Shown here piece after piece: positions 8,118 through 16,381 of a stretch of 64,000 nucleotides of DNA. The stretch's first letter is position 1. Each line of letters begins with the position of its first letter. Origin of the DNA: Bradyrhizobium manausense. Lineage in GTDB: Bacteria; Pseudomonadota; Alphaproteobacteria; Rhizobiales; Xanthobacteraceae. The stretch spans positions 124,001-188,000 of the forward strand of contig NZ_JAFCKB010000005.1 of the NCBI RefSeq assembly GCF_018130615.1, in the 5' to 3' direction. The position numbers were made by a program, and so were the translations under genes. Under the pieces are notes generated by a model. The model was given only the letters and a program-made list of their open reading frames with translations, did no database searches and had not been told where the DNA came from.

Positions 8118-8912
8118 ATGCACCAATATCAGGACCTGCTCGAGCGGATTCTCTCAGACGGCGCCGAGAAGACCGATCGGACCGGCACCGGCACGCTTTC
8201 GGTGTTCGGCCATCAGATGCGCTTCAATCTGTCCGCGGGCTTTCCGATGCTCACCACCAAGCGGCTGCCGCTGAAGGCGATCGTGCATGAGCTGTTGTGG
8301 TTCCTCAAGGGCGACACCAACATCAAATATCTGCGCGACAACGGCGTCACCATCTGGGACGAGTGGGCGGACGCCAATGGTGATCTCGGTCCGGTCTACG
8401 GCCATCAGTGGCGTTCCTGGCCGGCGCCGGACGGACGCAGCATCGACCAGATCGCCAACGTCATGGACATGATCAAGCGCAATCCGGACTCGCGCCGTCT
8501 GATCGTCTCGGCGTGGAATCCGGCCGAAGTCGACAAGATGGCGCTGCCGCCGTGCCATTGCCTGTTTCAGTTCTATGTCGCCAATGGAAAACTGTCGTGC
8601 CAGCTCTACCAGCGCTCGGCCGACGTCTTCCTCGGGGTGCCCTTCAATATTGCGTCTTACGCACTGCTCACCATGATGGTCGCGCAGGTCACCGGCCTGA
8701 AGCCGGGTGACTTCGTGCATTCGTTCGGCGATACCCACCTCTATTCCAACCATCTGGAGCAGGCGCGACTTCAGCTCACGCGCGCGCCGCGTGCGCTGCC
8801 GGTGATGCGGATCGATCCCGACGTGAAGGACATCTTCTCCTTCCGCTACGAGGATTTCGAGCTCGTCGGCTATGATCCGCATCCGCATATCAAGGCGGAA
8901 GTTGCGGTCTGA
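8118..8912 (+). CDS. thyA: Thymidylate synthase
   Basis: Folate-dependent ThyA: converts dUMP and methylene-tetrahydrofolate to dTMP and dihydrofolate. The 264-residue product from [12 protein letters not shown] has exactly the usual ThyA length. Visible motifs are [12 protein letters not shown], the catalytic-cysteine site [40 protein letters not shown] and the C-terminal [17 protein letters not shown] 14 codons upstream would add an atypical leader and is rejected. It is followed by a GNAT gene after 5 bp and then folA, which regenerates the tetrahydrofolate that this enzyme oxidises, so the group forms one functional operon. Confidence 0.97.
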   Translation: MHQYQDLLERILSDGAEKTDRTGTGTLSVFGHQMRFNLSAGFPMLTTKRLPLKAIVHELLWFLKGDTNIKYLRDNGVTIWDEWADANGDLGPVYGHQWRSWPAPDGRSIDQIANVMDMIKRNPDSRRLIVSAWNPAEVDKMALPPCHCLFQFYVANGKLSCQLYQRSADVFLGVPFNIASYALLTMMVAQVTGLKPGDFVHSFGDTHLYSNHLEQARLQLTRAPRALPVMRIDPDVKDIFSFRYEDFELVGYDPHPHIKAEVAV

Positions 8913-8917
8913 CGCCG

Positions 8918-9403
8918 ATGGCGTTGAATGTCCGCCGCGCGCGCCCGGGCGAAGCCGGACTCGTTCTTGATTTCGTCCGGGAGCTCGCCGCATACGAAAA
9001 GCTCTCGCACGAGGTCGAGGCAACTGAGGCGGACATTGCGGACGCCTTGTTCGGCCATGATCCGCGGTTGTTTTGTGCGATCGCCGAGTGGAACGGCGAG
9101 GCGGTCGGCTTTGCAGTATGGTTCCTGAATTTCTCCACCTTCAGCGGACGCCACGGCGTCTATCTTGAAGATCTCTATGTACGTCCGTCGCATCGGGGCA
9201 AAGGTCTCGGCAAGGCGCTGCTGGTCTATCTGGCGAAGGAATGCGTCGACAACGGCTGGTCGCGCCTGCAATGGGCGGTGCTCGACTGGAATGCGCCGTC
9301 GATCGCGTTCTACAAGTCGCTCGGCGCCGTGATGCTCGACGACTGGACACTGTGCCGCGTCACGGGACCTGCGCTGACGCGGCTTGCGGGGAGCGCATCC
9401 TGA
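8918..9403 (+). CDS. GNAT-family N-acetyltransferase
   Basis: 161-residue GCN5-related acetyltransferase. The acetyl-CoA pyrophosphate loop RGKGLGKALL (Q/R-x-x-G-x-G/A) is present after the LYVRPSHRGKG strand; VYLEDLYVRP and AVLDWNAPSIAFYKSLGA are typical of the group related to diamine acetyltransferases. It sits between thyA (5-bp gap) and folA (TGATG overlap), so it is cotranscribed with nucleotide/folate genes. The substrate cannot be told from sequence. Confidence 0.9.
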   Translation: MALNVRRARPGEAGLVLDFVRELAAYEKLSHEVEATEADIADALFGHDPRLFCAIAEWNGEAVGFAVWFLNFSTFSGRHGVYLEDLYVRPSHRGKGLGKALLVYLAKECVDNGWSRLQWAVLDWNAPSIAFYKSLGAVMLDDWTLCRVTGPALTRLAGSAS

Positions 9404-9918
9404 TGGAGATCGTTTTCGTCGTCGCTATCGCGGAGAATGGTGTCATCGGCGCCGGCAATGCGATGCCTTGGCGACTGAAATCCGACATGGCGAGGTTCAA
9501 GGCGCTCACCATCGGCAAGCCCGTGATCATGGGCCGCAAGACTTTCGAGTCCTTGCCCGGGCGTCGGCCGCTTCCGAACCGCACCAACATCGTGATCACG
9601 CGCGATGCGGCCTATCGCGCCGCCGGTGCCATCGTCACGACGTCGGCGGCGGATGCGGGCGCGGTTGCGCTTGGTGATGCCCTGCGGCGTTCAGCCACTG
9701 AAATCGCCGTGATTGGCGGTGCCGAAATATTCCGGCAATGGCTCGATCGTGCCGACCGCCTCGAAATCACGGAAGTGCATGCGAGGCCGGACGGCGACAC
9801 GCATTTCGGCATCGACAAGGCGCTATGGGACGAAACGAACCGCGTCCGCCATCCGGCCGGAGCGGACGACAGCGCCGACTACTCCTATGTGACATATCGT
9901 CGGCGGCCGTCCCATTAA
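9403..9918 (+). CDS. folA: Dihydrofolate reductase
   Basis: 171-residue DHFR reducing dihydrofolate to tetrahydrofolate with NADPH. It has AIAENGVIGAGNAMPWRLKSD (folate pocket and Met20 loop, with the acidic residue at LKSDM), GRKTFESLPGRRPLPNR (NADPH site), the IGGAEIF motif and a C-terminal YSYVTYRR strand. The ATG at 9403 overlaps the upstream stop as TGATG; a longer in-frame extension into the GNAT gene is not family-like. Pairing with thyA is common and metabolically coherent. Confidence 0.97.
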   Translation: MEIVFVVAIAENGVIGAGNAMPWRLKSDMARFKALTIGKPVIMGRKTFESLPGRRPLPNRTNIVITRDAAYRAAGAIVTTSAADAGAVALGDALRRSATEIAVIGGAEIFRQWLDRADRLEITEVHARPDGDTHFGIDKALWDETNRVRHPAGADDSADYSYVTYRRRPSH

Positions 9919-9987
9919 CCGCATTCGCCAATGTTAACATTGACTTTTCTGCCCCCGAGCTTAGCTCGTGGGACGGTCAGGCTTGCG

Positions 9988-10016
9988 TTGTAAGGGCCCT
10001 TTCGGTCCCCTATAAA
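9988..10016 (+). promoter_or_regulatory. Predicted sigma70-type promoter for hflKC
   Basis: A -35-like TTGTAA (9988-9993) and a -10-like TATAAA (10011-10016) are separated by 17 bp, 63 bp before the hflK ATG and in the first real gap after folA. It is the best promoter match in this intergenic region, but unproven. Confidence 0.5.
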
Positions 10017-10078
10017 GCCGGACCGGACAATGCGGGCCGGTTTAAGTTCTAGTCCCGGTCTGCCGAGGAGAGCGTCGA

Positions 10079-11215
10079 ATGCCGTGGAAGAATCAGGGCG
10101 GTGGCCCGTGGGGCTCGGGTCCGAAAGGACCATGGGGCACAGGCCCGCAACCGGTCGGGCCGAGGCCGCCGGATCTGGAGGACCTTCTGCGGCGCGGCCA
10201 GGACCGGCTGCAGCAGATCATGCCGGGTGGCTATTTCTCCGGCATCGGCATCACGCTGATCCTGCTCATCGTCGTCGCGCTCTGGCTGCTGTCGGGCTTC
10301 TTCCGCGTGCAGTCCGAAGAGCAGGGCGTCGTGCTGCGTTTCGGCAAGCATGTACGCACTGTCGATCCGGGCTTGAATTATCATCTGCCCTATCCGATCG
10401 AGACAGTGCTGCTGCCGAAGGCGCTGCGCGTCTCCACCATTTCCATCGGCATGACGCTGATCGACGATCCGGCCCGGCGCGGCCGCTCGATCCGTGACGT
10501 GCCGGAAGAGAGCCTGATGCTGACCGGCGACGAGAACATCGTCGATGTCGACTTCACCGTGCTCTGGCGTATCAAGCCCAACGGCGTCGGCAACTTCCTG
10601 TTCAACATCCAGAACCCCGAGGGCACCGTGAAAGCGATCGCCGAAAGTGCGATGCGCGAAGTGATCGGCCGGTCCAACATCCAGCCGATCCTGACGGGAG
10701 CACGGACCCAGACCGAGACCACCGTGCAGGAACTGATGCAGAAGACGCTGGACGGCTACGGTGCCGGCATCCAGATCACCCAGGTGCAGATGCAGAAGGT
10801 CGATCCGCCGGCGCAAGTGATCGATGCGTTCCGCGACGTGCAGGCGGCGCGCGCCAATCTCGAGCAGTTGCAGAACGAAGCGCAGACCTACGCCAACAAG
10901 GTCGTGCCGGAAGCGCGCGGGAACGCGGCGCGGATCCTGCAGGCCGCCGAAGGCTACAAGGAGCAGGCGGTTGCCGAGGCCAAGGGCCAGAGCGCGCGCT
11001 TCCTGAAAGTGTACGAGGAATACAAGAAGGCGCCCGAAGTGACGCGTGAACGGATCTATCTGGAGACGATGGAGCGCGTGCTCGGCGGCTCGGACAAGCT
11101 GATCTATGACGGTGGCCCGTCGGGTCAGGGCGTCGTCCCCTATCTGCCGCTCAACGAACTGTCGGCCAAGAAGCCCACGACGACGGGCCAGCTGCCGAGC
11201 GGAGGCTCACGATGA
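10079..11215 (+). CDS. hflK: FtsH modulator HflK
   Basis: 378-residue SPFH/band-7 membrane protein. A Gly/Pro/Trp-rich cytoplasmic start (MPWKNQGGGPWGSGPKGPWG) leads to one transmembrane helix at about residues 55-77, then the periplasmic SPFH domain (FRVQSEEQGVVLRFGKHVRT, VDFTVLWRI) and a long Ala/Gln/Glu-rich coiled coil. HflK and HflC form a membrane cage around the FtsH protease and modulate its access to membrane substrates. The stop overlaps the hflC ATG (ATGA). Start supported by GAGGAG upstream. Confidence 0.96.
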   Translation: MPWKNQGGGPWGSGPKGPWGTGPQPVGPRPPDLEDLLRRGQDRLQQIMPGGYFSGIGITLILLIVVALWLLSGFFRVQSEEQGVVLRFGKHVRTVDPGLNYHLPYPIETVLLPKALRVSTISIGMTLIDDPARRGRSIRDVPEESLMLTGDENIVDVDFTVLWRIKPNGVGNFLFNIQNPEGTVKAIAESAMREVIGRSNIQPILTGARTQTETTVQELMQKTLDGYGAGIQITQVQMQKVDPPAQVIDAFRDVQAARANLEQLQNEAQTYANKVVPEARGNAARILQAAEGYKEQAVAEAKGQSARFLKVYEEYKKAPEVTRERIYLETMERVLGGSDKLIYDGGPSGQGVVPYLPLNELSAKKPTTTGQLPSGGSR

Positions 11216-12108
11216 GGTCTCCCGTTACAGGCATTGTCGCGCTGCTTGCGGCGCTTCTGGTCGTGATCGTCGGCTACATGTCGCTGTTCACCGTGCAGCA
11301 GACCGAGCAGACCATCGTGCTGCAATTCGGCAAGCCGGTGGACGTCGTCACCGACCCCGGGCTGCACTTCAAGGCGCCCTGGAATTCCGTGATCAACATC
11401 GACAAGCGGATCCTCGACCTCGAGAATCCATCGCAGGAGGTCATCGCCTCCGACCAGAAGCGGCTCGTGGTCGACGCCTTTGCGCGCTATCGCATCAAGG
11501 ACGCGCTGCGCTTCTATCAGAGCGTCGGCTCGATCCAGGCCGCCAACCTCCAGCTCACCTCGCTCTTGAACGCGGCGCTGCGCCGCGTGCTCGGCGAGGT
11601 CAATTTCATCACCGTGGTGCGTGATGAGCGCGAGAAGCTGATGGGGCGTATCCGCGAGCAGCTCGACCACGAGGCCGACGGTTACGGCATCGAGGTGGTC
11701 GACGTCCGGATCCGCCGTGCCGATCTGCCGGAGCAGAACAGCCAGGCGGTCTACCAGCGCATGCAGACCGAGCGTCAGCGTGAGGCGGCCGAGTTCCGCG
11801 CGCAGGGCGGTCAGAAGGCGCAGGAGATCAAGTCGAAGGCCGATCGCGAGGCGACGGTGATCATTGCCGAAGCAAACTCCCAGGCCGAGCAGACGCGCGG
11901 CGTCGGCGACGCCGAGCGCAACCGCCTGTTCGCCGAAGCCTACGGCAAGGATGCTGACTTCTTCGCCTTTTACCGGTCGATGACGGCCTATGAGAATGGG
12001 CTGAAGAAGGACGACACCCGCTATTTGCTGCGGCCGGACTCGGATTTCTTCCGGTATTTTGGTAACCCGTCCGGCAAGACGACGACCGAGACGCCGGCGA
12101 AACCATAG
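11212..12108 (+). CDS. hflC: FtsH modulator HflC
   Basis: 298-residue partner of HflK. It has a single N-terminal membrane helix (residues ~5-25), then the band-7 domain (SLFTVQQTEQTIVLQFGKPV, LVVDAFARYRI), the VVDVRIRRADLPEQNSQAVYQRM signature, a coiled-coil stretch of charged repeats, and the C-terminal FFAFYRSMTAYE motif common to HflC. The ATG overlaps the hflK stop. A perfect 9-bp hairpin follows the gene. Together with HflK it regulates FtsH; the nearby DegP-type protease makes this a proteostasis cluster. Confidence 0.96.
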   Translation: MRSPVTGIVALLAALLVVIVGYMSLFTVQQTEQTIVLQFGKPVDVVTDPGLHFKAPWNSVINIDKRILDLENPSQEVIASDQKRLVVDAFARYRIKDALRFYQSVGSIQAANLQLTSLLNAALRRVLGEVNFITVVRDEREKLMGRIREQLDHEADGYGIEVVDVRIRRADLPEQNSQAVYQRMQTERQREAAEFRAQGGQKAQEIKSKADREATVIIAEANSQAEQTRGVGDAERNRLFAEAYGKDADFFAFYRSMTAYENGLKKDDTRYLLRPDSDFFRYFGNPSGKTTTETPAKP

Positions 12109-12115
12109 GCTAGAC

Positions 12116-12140
12116 AAGGGCGGCAGGTTTGGCCGCCCTT
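12116..12140 (+). terminator. Hairpin after hflC
   Basis: AAGGGCGGC and GCCGCCCTT form a perfect 9-bp stem with a 7-nt loop, 8 bp after the hflC stop. Only two T residues follow, so it may be a processing or partial terminator before the DUF2065 gene. Confidence 0.6.
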
Positions 12141-12179
12141 CGTCCAGACAAGAACAGCATACCGGGAGGTTCCAATCCG

Positions 12180-12386
12180 ATGAGGTCCATTGCGTTCGCC
12201 GACTTCCTCATCGGCCTAGGCATCCTGTTCGTGCTGGAAGGCTTGATGTTCGCGGCAAGTCCCGCCTGGATGCGCAAGGCCATGAAGAGCGCTATCGCCA
12301 CGCCGGACAATATCCTGCGGGCGGTCGGGATTGGTTCCGCGGTGGCCGGCCTGATCCTGATCTGGGTGATGCGTCGGCCCGTCTGA
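12180..12386 (+). CDS. DUF2065 small membrane protein
   Basis: 68-residue protein, MRSIAFADFLIGLGILFVLE onward, with two hydrophobic helices (residues ~7-24 and ~42-62) separated by a basic loop (WMRKAMKSAIATPDN), the layout of DUF2065 proteins, which are commonly encoded beside hflC. Start: this ATG is preceded by GGGAGG; an upstream in-frame ATG within the terminator region is rejected. The function is unknown; the position between hflKC and a DegP-type protease suggests a link to membrane protein quality control, which is inference. Confidence 0.85.
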   Translation: MRSIAFADFLIGLGILFVLEGLMFAASPAWMRKAMKSAIATPDNILRAVGIGSAVAGLILIWVMRRPV

Positions 12387-12529
12387 ACGACGCATCAACG
12401 CCAAAGTGAAGGCGAGCGGCAGGTTTTCGCCGTATTATCCGGATCTTGAGGCCCGTTAAGCGCCGCGCTTGCGCCGTGCCCCCGTTCGAGCGCAGTCTTG
12501 GCGCCGAATCTTTTTCTCTGGAGATCACA

Positions 12530-14035
12530 ATGACCGCTGCCACCATTGTCCCGACCCGCTTGCGCCAACATGCGCGACTTGGGCTGGCCGCGCTCGCCAT
12601 CGGCGCTTTCAGCGCGTTCAGCCCGCCAACCTATGCGCGCGGACCGGAGGGCATCGCCGACGTCGCCGAGAAGGTGATCGACGCGGTCGTCAACATCTCG
12701 ACCTCGCAGACGGTTGAGGCCAAGGGCGGCGGCAGCAACACCATGCCGCAACTGCCGCCCGGCTCGCCCTTCGAGGAATTCTTCGACGACTTCTTCAAGA
12801 ACCGCAAAGGCCCCGGTGGCGGCAGCAAGGGCGGCGAAAACAGCCAGCCGCGCAAGACCAACTCGCTTGGAAGCGGCTTCATCATCGACACCTCCGGCGT
12901 CGTGGTGACCAACAACCACGTCATCGCCGATGCCGACGAGATCAACGTCATTCTCAACGACGGCACCAAGATCAAGGCCGAGCTGGTCGGCGTCGACAAG
13001 AAGACGGACCTCGCCGTCCTGAAGTTCAAGCCGCCGAAGCCGCTCGTCTCGGTGAAGTTCGGCGACTCCGACAAGCTGCGCCTGGGCGACTGGGTGGTTG
13101 CGATCGGCAACCCCTTCAGCCTCGGCGGCACCGTGACCGCGGGCATCGTCTCGGCCAAGAACCGCGACATCTCCTCGGGACCGTATGACAGCTACATCCA
13201 GACCGATGCCGCCATCAATCGCGGCAATTCCGGCGGCCCGCTGTTCAACCTCGAAGGCGACGTCATCGGTGTCAACACGCTGATCATCTCGCCCTCCGGC
13301 GGCTCGATCGGCATCGGCTTCGCGGTGCCGTCGAAGACGGTCGCGGGCGTCGTCGACCAGCTCCGCCAGTTCGGCGAATTGCGCCGCGGCTGGCTCGGCG
13401 TGCGCATCCAGAGCGTCACCGACGAGATCGCCGAGAGCCTCAACATCAAGCCGGCGCGCGGCGCGCTGGTCGCCGGCGTCGACGACAAGGGTCCGGCCAA
13501 GCCCGCCGGCATCGAGCCGGGCGACGTCGTCGTCAAGTTCGACGGCAAGGACGTCAAGGACCCGAAGGACCTGTCCCGCGTCGTCGCCGACACGGCCGTC
13601 GGCAAGGAGGTCGACGTCGTCATCATCCGCAAGGGCGAGGAGCAGACCAAGAAGGTCACGCTCGGCCGCCTGCAGGATCCCGAAAAGGTTCAGGCCGCGG
13701 TGAAGACCGACGAGCCACCGCCGGAGAAGCTGGTGACGCAGAAGGCGCTCGGCCTCGATCTCGCCGTGCTGAACAAGGATCTGCGCACGCGCTACAAGAT
13801 CAAGGACAGCGTCAAGGGCGTGGTGGTCACCAATGTCGACGCCAACTCGGACGCTGCCGAGAAGCGCCTCTCTGCCGGCGACGTCATCGTCGAAGTCGCG
13901 CAGGAAGCGGTCTCCAGCGGCGCCGACATCCAGAAGCGGATCGACCAGCTCAAGAAGGACGGCAAGAAGTCCGCGCTGCTGCTGGTGTCAAACGGCGACG
14001 GCGAGCTGCGCTTCGTGGCGCTGAGCGTGCAGTAA
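12530..14035 (+). CDS. DegP/Do-family periplasmic serine protease
   Basis: 501-residue trypsin-like HtrA protease with two PDZ domains. An N-terminal signal segment (residues ~1-35) is followed by a Gly/Lys-rich linker, then the protease domain with the full triad: His130 (TNNHV), Asp160 (KKTDLAVL) and Ser234 (GNSGGP). PDZ1 spans roughly 270-360 (RRGWLGVRIQ) and PDZ2 roughly 400-495 (ALGLDLAVLN). Such enzymes degrade or refold misfolded periplasmic proteins. Start: ATG at 12530 with GGAG upstream; the 28-codon upstream extension is not signal-like. Located after hflKC, as in many alphaproteobacteria. Which DegP/DegQ paralogue it is cannot be settled here. Confidence 0.95.
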   Translation: MTAATIVPTRLRQHARLGLAALAIGAFSAFSPPTYARGPEGIADVAEKVIDAVVNISTSQTVEAKGGGSNTMPQLPPGSPFEEFFDDFFKNRKGPGGGSKGGENSQPRKTNSLGSGFIIDTSGVVVTNNHVIADADEINVILNDGTKIKAELVGVDKKTDLAVLKFKPPKPLVSVKFGDSDKLRLGDWVVAIGNPFSLGGTVTAGIVSAKNRDISSGPYDSYIQTDAAINRGNSGGPLFNLEGDVIGVNTLIISPSGGSIGIGFAVPSKTVAGVVDQLRQFGELRRGWLGVRIQSVTDEIAESLNIKPARGALVAGVDDKGPAKPAGIEPGDVVVKFDGKDVKDPKDLSRVVADTAVGKEVDVVIIRKGEEQTKKVTLGRLQDPEKVQAAVKTDEPPPEKLVTQKALGLDLAVLNKDLRTRYKIKDSVKGVVVTNVDANSDAAEKRLSAGDVIVEVAQEAVSSGADIQKRIDQLKKDGKKSALLLVSNGDGELRFVALSVQ

Positions 14036-14042
14036 TACATTC

Positions 14043-14146
14043 GGTCATTCCGGGGGCGATGCATCGCATCGAACTATGGTGCGCAATTGCGCACCTGAGA
14101 ATCTCTAGGTTCCGGGTCTGGTGCTTACGCACCATCCCGGAACGAC
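14043..14146 (+). repeat. Palindromic intergenic repeat, cattccggg type (copy 1)
   Basis: The element lies between the convergent degP-type and serB genes. It begins gtcattccggg and ends atcccggaacgac, with an internal palindrome tgcgcaattgcgca. The same outer ends occur at 15989, 22169 and 45837. It may also serve as a bidirectional terminator. Confidence 0.7.
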
Positions 14147-14152
14147 TGGCGG

Positions 14153-15058
14153 CTACGCCTCCACGAACTCGTCCCGCCGATAGCCCTGCGCATACAGCAG
14201 CGCGGTGAGATCGCCATGGTCGATCCGTGCAGCCGCTGCTGCGGCGACCGCCGGCTTTGCGTGATACGCGACACCCAGCCCCGCTGCCTGGATCATCGCC
14301 AGATCATTCGCGCCGTCGCCGACGACGACCGAGTCGACGTCGTCGAGATCGAACGCTTCCATCAAATCCACCAGCGTCGCGAGCTTGGCCGCGCGGCCGA
14401 GGATCGGCTCCTTCACCTCACCGGTGAACTTGCCGTCGCGCACGACGAGCTCGTTGGCGCGGTTCTCCTGGAAGCCGATCTTGGCGGCGACCGCGCGCGT
14501 GAACAGCGTGAAACCGCCGGAGACGAGGCAGGTATAGGCGCCGTGCTTGCGCATGGTCGCGACCAGTTCACGGCCGCCCGGGCTCAGCGTAATGCGCTTG
14601 GCCAGGACTTCGTCGACGACGCTGGCGGGGAGATCCTTCAGCAGCGCGACACGCTCGCGCAGCGCCGGCTCGAACTCGATCTCGCCACGCATCGCGCGCT
14701 CGGTGATGGCGGCCACGTGGGCTTTCATCCCGACGAGATCGGCAAGTTCGTCGATGCATTCCTGGCCGATCATGGTGGAATCCATGTCGGCGAGAAAAAG
14801 CTTCTTGCGCCGGAAGCCGGCAGGCTGCACCACGATATCGATCGGCAAATCGCCGCGGAGCTCGCGCAGCCGCTGTTCGATGGCGTGACGGTCGCCTTCG
14901 AGGTTACTGTTGGCGCCGAAGGGGATGTCGACTGCAACCCCGTCGAATAGCCAGTGCGCGGGAGCTGCCTGAGGCAGCACGGCGCGGGCGCCGTCGACGA
15001 TGGTCGAGTCGAGCGCGGGATTATTGGGGTTGCAGATCAGCGTGGCAACGAGGGACAT
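14153..15058 (-). CDS. serB: Phosphoserine phosphatase
   Basis: 301-residue HAD-superfamily enzyme catalysing the last step of serine synthesis. Motif [21 protein letters not shown] carries the nucleophile and acid aspartates (DxDST); motif II serine is in [15 protein letters not shown]; motif III/IV is [20 protein letters not shown]. About 80 residues at the N-terminus ([17 protein letters not shown]) form the extra domain seen in rhizobial SerB. It faces miaA divergently with only 11 bp between the two start codons, so their promoters must lie inside each other's coding regions or further upstream. Confidence 0.96.
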   Translation of the reverse strand: MSLVATLICNPNNPALDSTIVDGARAVLPQAAPAHWLFDGVAVDIPFGANSNLEGDRHAIEQRLRELRGDLPIDIVVQPAGFRRKKLFLADMDSTMIGQECIDELADLVGMKAHVAAITERAMRGEIEFEPALRERVALLKDLPASVVDEVLAKRITLSPGGRELVATMRKHGAYTCLVSGGFTLFTRAVAAKIGFQENRANELVVRDGKFTGEVKEPILGRAAKLATLVDLMEAFDLDDVDSVVVGDGANDLAMIQAAGLGVAYHAKPAVAAAAAARIDHGDLTALLYAQGYRRDEFVEA

Positions 15059-15069
15059 TTGAGGTTTTC

Positions 15070-15984
15070 GTGAGCGAGAGGCATTCGAGCAAGGCCGTGC
15101 TTATCGCAGGCCCGACCGCCAGCGGCAAGTCGGCGCTGGCGCTGGAGCTTGCCCTGAGTGCGGGCGGAATCGTCATCAATGCCGATTCCATGCAGGTCTA
15201 TTGCGACCTCCGCACCATCACCGCGCGTCCCACGCAGGATGAGGAGGCGCGCGTTCCGCACCGCCTCTATGGCCATGTCGATGCGGCCGTAAATTTCTCG
15301 GCCGGCGCCTGGGTGACCGATGCCGCGAAGTCGCTGGAAGAGGCGAAGGCCGAGGGCCGCCTGCCGATCTTCGTCGGCGGGACCGGGCTGTATTTCAAGG
15401 CGCTGACGGCGGGCCTCTCGGTCGTGCCCCCGATCCCCGCCGAGGTGCGCGAGGACGTGCGTGCGCGGCTGGAGCGGAATGGCGTCGAGGCCCTGCATGC
15501 GGAACTTGCGCGGCGCGATCCGCGCGCGGCCGAACGATTGAACCTGCGCGACCGCACGCGGATCGCGCGCGCGCTCGAAGTGATCGAGGCGACCGGACGA
15601 TCGTTGCTCGACTGGCACCAAGAGGGCCAGCCGCCGCTGCTGCCCAGGGACAGTTTTCGCGCGGTGTTTCTCGCGCCCGAGCGTGACGAGCTTTATGCCC
15701 GCATCGACGCCCGCTTCGAGGCCATGCTGGGTGCCGGCGCCCTGACCGAGGTCGCGCAGCTCGCCGCCCGCGGCCTCGACCCGCTGCTGCCGGCCATGAA
15801 GGCCCATGGCGTGCCGGCCCTGATCCGGCATTTGCGCGGTGAGCTCAGCCTCGAGGAAGCCGCCACGATCGGCCGGGCCGACACCCGCCACTACGCCAAA
15901 CGGCAATTCACCTGGTTCAGGCACCAATTGCCGGAGTTTGAATGGGTGAAGCCGGAGGAGGCGAGGGAGTGGCTCGCGGGATGA
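15070..15984 (+). CDS. miaA: tRNA dimethylallyltransferase
   Basis: 304-residue MiaA, adding an isopentenyl group to A37 of tRNAs reading codons starting with U. The P-loop [19 protein letters not shown] is followed by [20 protein letters not shown], the [16 protein letters not shown] segment and [20 protein letters not shown] near the C-terminus, all diagnostic. The start is GTG at 15070 ([10 protein letters not shown]), 11 bp from the divergent serB start. Family length (~300) agrees. Confidence 0.96.
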   Translation: MSERHSSKAVLIAGPTASGKSALALELALSAGGIVINADSMQVYCDLRTITARPTQDEEARVPHRLYGHVDAAVNFSAGAWVTDAAKSLEEAKAEGRLPIFVGGTGLYFKALTAGLSVVPPIPAEVREDVRARLERNGVEALHAELARRDPRAAERLNLRDRTRIARALEVIEATGRSLLDWHQEGQPPLLPRDSFRAVFLAPERDELYARIDARFEAMLGAGALTEVAQLAARGLDPLLPAMKAHGVPALIRHLRGELSLEEAATIGRADTRHYAKRQFTWFRHQLPEFEWVKPEEAREWLAG

Positions 15985-15988
15985 GAGG

Positions 15989-16047
15989 CCTCTCTGTCGT
16001 CATTCCGGGCTCGATGCTTTCGCTTCGCCCCGAAATGACGAGAGGGG
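15989..16047 (+). repeat. Palindromic intergenic repeat, cattccggg type (copy 2)
   Basis: Inverted arms CCTCTC..CGTCATTCCGGG and CCCCGAAATGACG..AGAGG enclose a loop of about 20 nt, just after the miaA stop. It shares its ends with the elements at 14043, 22169 and 45837 and could fold as a transcript-end hairpin. Confidence 0.7.
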
Positions 16048-16146
16048 ACTGACGCGCTTTTGTGCGCGGGTTCCCGATTTTACCTCTCGCCGAACCCCGG
16101 GAACACCGCTACACTAGCAAAATCGCGCGGAAGCGGCCGCTTTGCC

Positions 16147-16174
16147 TTGACATCGAGGCTTTGGTCGTTATGTT
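16147..16174 (+). promoter_or_regulatory. Predicted promoter of the ilvBH transcript
   Basis: A perfect -35 TTGACA (16147-16152) and a -10-like TATGTT (16169-16174), spaced by 16 bp, lie 33 bp upstream of the leader-peptide ATG. This is the strongest sigma70-like match in the window and sits where an attenuated operon promoter is expected. Confidence 0.7.
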
Positions 16175-16206
16175 TCGCGCAACCTTTGGGAAGCCGAGCG
16201 TCTGCC

Positions 16207-16272
16207 ATGCGCAACATTATTACCAAACTCCTTATCGCCGTCGTACCCAGGCACACCGCCGGGGGTGGCTAG
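16207..16272 (+). CDS. ilvBH leader peptide (attenuator)
   Basis: 21-codon frame: MRNIITKLLIAVVPRHTAGGG, stop TAG. Seven of ten residues at positions 4-13 are Ile, Leu or Val (codons ATT ATT, CTC CTT, ATC, GTC GTA), the three end products of the pathway encoded downstream. A stem-loop and a rho-independent terminator follow it, before ilvB. This is the classic arrangement in which ribosome stalling on scarce branched-chain aminoacyl-tRNAs prevents termination. The frame is too short for usual gene callers. No strong ribosome site is visible; initiation may be weak. Confidence 0.85.
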   Translation: MRNIITKLLIAVVPRHTAGGG

Positions 16273-16324
16273 CTGCCATCCACATGACAGGCGGTGTGCA
16301 GGGTCCCTCTTCGGGGCCTTTTTT
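16251..16324 (+). terminator. Transcription attenuator upstream of ilvB
   Basis: Two hairpins lie in series. The first pairs GCACACCGCC (16251-16260, the last codons of the leader peptide) with GGCGGTGTGC (16290-16299), a perfect 10-bp stem. The second pairs GGTCCC (16302-16307) with GGGGCC (16313-16318), directly followed by six T (16319-16324), the intrinsic terminator. Since the first stem's left arm lies inside the leader frame, ribosome position can decide its formation. I could not identify a clean competing antiterminator by eye. Confidence 0.8.
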
Positions 16325-16381
16325 ATTTCCCGAAACCGACACGAACGAAGCCGCTGACAACAGCGCATCCGGAGCAAGCCA

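Noticed and set aside
9915-10133. Minus-strand frame over the hflK promoter region
   Set aside because: It overlaps the best promoter match and the hflK start and contains no recognisable domain.
12446-12529. Upstream extension of the DegP-type gene
   Set aside because: The 28 residues are not signal-like; ATG 12530 has a GGAG site and gives a normal signal segment.
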